In this document: positions 61,996 through 64,000 of the stretch, in pieces | How the letters are laid out: every line of letters begins with the position of its first letter | Position numbering within the stretch: position 1 is the first letter of the stretch | Source of the DNA: a virus | Reading direction: 5' to 3' (one strand) | DNA length: 64,000 bases | Virus record (IMG/VR): IMGVR_UViG_3300033145_000529 | Coordinates: 84,198 to 148,197 of that record | The notes under the pieces: model-generated | Database searches by the model: none | What the model saw: only the letters and a program-made list of their open reading frames with translations | What the model was told of the DNA's origin: nothing | Position numbers and translations under genes: made by a program

Positions 61996-63428
61996 TATCT
62001 ATCTTTATAAATTCCAGCTTCACGTAACTTGTTCACATCGAACTCGGCTTCACGCTGTGTCCAGCAAATAAACCGCATTTTACAAGCATCACATTGTTCA
62101 GGGTAGTTTTTGCACATTATGGGTATCTTTTGTGTACCCCTTCCATAGACATCACTAGTTTCTTCAACCGCCATAATCAGCCGACCCTGACCATTAACAG
62201 TCAAACCCTCATCCCGCAGAGCTATGATATGTTTGCACGTTCTGTTTCTACGAGTATTAAATATCCAAGATGGACAATTGTGAACATAGGCATTAGAAAT
62301 TATATAGTGTGGTTTATCATTGACCTCACAATTATAAACGTTTCCAATATATTTGTAACGTTCAATAGACCTAATAGATGTTGCAATCCAATCAGGCATA
62401 GAGTAATAATGTGTATTTGCCCCCTTTATTGCAAGACTACCACAATATTGAACTTTTGCGTTGCCAGCTCTTCCATTTATAATATAAGTATTGCGACTGT
62501 TACTTAAACACAAGGTATACAACTTGCCAAATCTTGCAGCAAGTAACTGAATTTGTAACGCTAGTGTCCTACTAGTAGTAGAAAACCTAAAACCAGAATT
62601 TGACCCATCCCCTTTAAGATATGCTTCTAAAAATGAGGTAGCTAATAATTCCTCTCCCATCAATATCCAATTAGGTATTTTCTTGTTCTCTGCACCACGA
62701 CCAAAGTGGTCACTCATAAATCGTGCTAATGGTTCATTGTGTATTGTTAAACGATAGCAGTTACCTACAACTTCGTCTGAAGTGCCAATACCCATAGAGT
62801 TGACATAAGATTGTACTTGTAAAGCATCACTTCTATCTTTATTGTTATTAAAATCTAGCGTAAACCCATTGCTATTTTTACTTCCCTCAGCAACATACCA
62901 ACCACACAACATAGCAAAATCCTGCGATAGTTTTATTTGTCGTGTACCACGATTCCGCCACTCTGGTGCTTTTACATACTTTGTCAAATCAAACATTTTG
63001 ACCACGTGTGTAGTTTTAAGTCGTGGTATCAAAAGATAATTACTTTTCTTCCTATTATGATACTCCAATTGTCCAGAAAGCTTCCACAATGGCTCGCTAA
63101 ATCTGTAGCCATTTCCATATCTATAATGTTCTACCACAAAAAATGGGTGTTCACATGTACAGCTAATTGGCAACAACCCAGTGGCTTTTATGCAAAGCAA
63201 ATCCTCATTTACTTGTCGTGTTAATACTTGACTTATTATATCTGTTTTAATATTGACTACGTTATCCCCGACAACTAAATCTTCAATGTTCTTGTTTGCC
63301 CCAAGGATAAATGTACCTTCTGGAAAACAATTACAACTAAACATACCATGTTCATCTACTTTAATAGTATAGTGCTTGTTGGGATTAGATTGAGACGAAA
63401 TTTCTGCAACAAAATTATACTGTTTCAT
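61995..63428 (-). CDS. SWIM-domain CRF-tag protein split by an intein, 477 aa
   Basis: N-extein residues 1-33 end FSCN. The intein is about residues 34-384: it starts CFPEGTFILG, has HPFFVVEHY (block B His), the endonuclease motifs LCGWYVAEGSK and LEAYLKGDGS, and ends AYVHN. C-extein starts CPSWIF..RTCKHI. Joining gives FSCNCPSWIF and C-x-C..C-x-H, a complete SWIM zinc finger. The C-extein carries the CRF tag CDACKMRFICWT. Mature protein about 126 aa. Confidence 0.88.
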   Translation of the reverse strand: MKQYNFVAEISSQSNPNKHYTIKVDEHGMFSCNCFPEGTFILGANKNIEDLVVGDNVVNIKTDIISQVLTRQVNEDLLCIKATGLLPISCTCEHPFFVVEHYRYGNGYRFSEPLWKLSGQLEYHNRKKSNYLLIPRLKTTHVVKMFDLTKYVKAPEWRNRGTRQIKLSQDFAMLCGWYVAEGSKNSNGFTLDFNNNKDRSDALQVQSYVNSMGIGTSDEVVGNCYRLTIHNEPLARFMSDHFGRGAENKKIPNWILMGEELLATSFLEAYLKGDGSNSGFRFSTTSRTLALQIQLLAARFGKLYTLCLSNSRNTYIINGRAGNAKVQYCGSLAIKGANTHYYSMPDWIATSIRSIERYKYIGNVYNCEVNDKPHYIISNAYVHNCPSWIFNTRRNRTCKHIIALRDEGLTVNGQGRLIMAVEETSDVYGRGTQKIPIMCKNYPEQCDACKMRFICWTQREAEFDVNKLREAGIYKDR

Positions 63429-63434
63429 TTCTCC

Positions 63435-63599
63435 TCACATCAACCATTTTGCATTTTGCAATCTTATCCTACCACACCTAGCACAGATAAACCCCATATC
63501 CCGTTTACCTGTTATTGGATTGTATAGGGCAACAATATCCTCGTGCCCCTTTATAAGACAGATGATGCTCCTCCAAAACCATCTTACTCTAAATTTCAT
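63435..63599 (-). CDS. small zinc-site protein, 54 aa
   Basis: A basic Trp-rich start (MKFRVRWFWRSIICLIKGHE) and FICARCGRIRL. AGGAGG before ATG. C..H..CxxC could bind zinc. Not recognised. Confidence 0.55.
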   Translation of the reverse strand: MKFRVRWFWRSIICLIKGHEDIVALYNPITGKRDMGFICARCGRIRLQNAKWLM

Positions 63600-63620
63600 T
63601 TCTCAGCCTCCTTACTGTTA

Positions 63621-63806
63621 TTAAACATCAGTTGTCTCTCCAGGTAATAGTGGCTCGAATTCCCAGCTAAGTTTTTCACGGCGGGCGTTAGTACGCTTCA
63701 GGGCTTCAATGCCTAGTCTATCCGCTTCGGCTATCTCATCAGGGTCAATACTGAGAAGTTCCTCTCTTGTAAGAGATTTGATTTCTATAGCTCTTTCAAT
63801 TTTCAT
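63621..63806 (-). CDS. conserved small protein, 61 aa
   Basis: MKIERAIEIKSLTREELLSI DPDEIAEADRLGIEALKR. The DP-x-E..A-x-x-LGIEALKR end is common in phage and bacterial small proteins. AAGGAAGG before ATG. Confidence 0.65.
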   Translation of the reverse strand: MKIERAIEIKSLTREELLSIDPDEIAEADRLGIEALKRTNARREKLSWEFEPLLPGETTDV

Positions 63807-63827
63807 TGTAACCTTCCTTATTGACTG

Positions 63828-63970
63828 TCATTTCTCCTCCTTACTGTCAGGTAGTGGGCACCACTCAGGTATGTTCGATTCGCCAAGCTTTAGATATACA
63901 TATGGGATAAACCTATCCACTTCCGCACAGTAATTTAGAACCTTCTTTTCATCTGATGAACTGTTATAGT
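63828..63970 (-). CDS. partial IPEWCPLPD protein, cut at the G run
   Basis: YNSSSDEKKVLNYCAEVDRF, YLKLGESNIPEWCPLPDSKE EK-stop. Paralogue of 51523. The 5' end disappears into the 24-base homopolymer. Confidence 0.55.
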
Positions 63971-63994
63971 GGGGGGGGGGGGGGGGGGGGGGGG
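63971..63994. repeat. 24-base G homopolymer near the window end
   Basis: A run of 24 G then TATTAA. It interrupts a gene and is unlike anything else here. Long G runs are a known artefact of two-colour sequencing, so it is probably not biological. Confidence 0.9.
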
Positions 63995-64000
63995 TATTAA

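Noticed and set aside
1-64000. CRISPR array or insertion sequence
   Set aside because: No regularly spaced repeats, no transposase and no terminal inverted repeats were seen by reading.

Overview
The window reads as accessory and replication DNA of a large tailed bacteriophage. Genes are short, tightly packed and often overlap by 1-20 bases. A replication and nucleotide module (thyX, RNase H-like, dNTP hydrolase-like, family A polymerase, dCMP deaminase, recA, Cas4-like nuclease) is followed by about 30 tRNA-type genes. No ribosomal RNA, metabolic operon, capsid, tail or terminase gene is visible. The DNA is AT-rich. The host cannot be named; a zinc-ribbon protein (18713-18970) of a type I associate with anaerobes is only a weak hint.

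Layout. 1-10.1 kb: plus-strand replication and nucleotide genes. 10.1-22 kb: small zinc-ribbon proteins, an HNH nuclease, a stand-alone IF3 C-terminal domain, Mom/DruA-like proteins, a resolvase-LAGLIDADG fusion, a DNA methyltransferase, a macro-like domain and ribosomal protein bS21. 22.5-36.2 kb: an array of tRNA genes alternating with small protein genes and candidate non-coding RNAs. 37.0 kb: a strong hairpin terminator where the strands converge. 37.1-64 kb: minus-strand genes, including a CCA-adding enzyme, a holin-like protein, a spermidine-synthase-like protein, five 'SNSSS' proteins beside a radical SAM/SPASM enzyme, a uracil-DNA glycosylase, an AAA ATPase, two DNA methyltransferase-like proteins and an intein-bearing SWIM protein. 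The window ends in a 24-base G run that looks artificial.

Main discovery: 25 otherwise unrelated proteins on both strands share one short element, C-x2-C-x2-[RK]-[FY]-x-C-[YFWLA]-[TS], called here the CRF tag. It sits at the N-terminus, in the middle or at the C-terminus, and is added to recognisable proteins (uracil-DNA glycosylase, an intein-split SWIM protein, a DnaJ-type CxxCxGxG protein). A second recurrent element, the N-terminal MK(I/V)RxGF(I/V)SNSSS block, marks five genes next to the radical SAM enzyme; one of these also has the CRF tag.

Translation is the other theme. The phage carries tRNA-type genes for 19 amino acids (all but Tyr here), a CCA-adding enzyme, bS21, an IF3 C-domain and probably an RNA-repair-type receiver domain. 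Many array proteins start at or within 4 bases of a tRNA 3' end (five share the A of the tRNA CCA with their ATG), with no Shine-Dalgarno. Several end inside the next tRNA. Three genes seem to start at AUU or AUA. Twelve promoters share TTGAC(A/T), a 17-base spacer ending GGCWTRTGN, and TATAAT; several overlap the stop codon of the gene before, and two place a GTG start at the expected +1.

The DNA is also littered with decayed homing endonucleases (HNH, PD-(D/E)XK, endonuclease VII types), interrupted by single frameshifts, stops or deletions.
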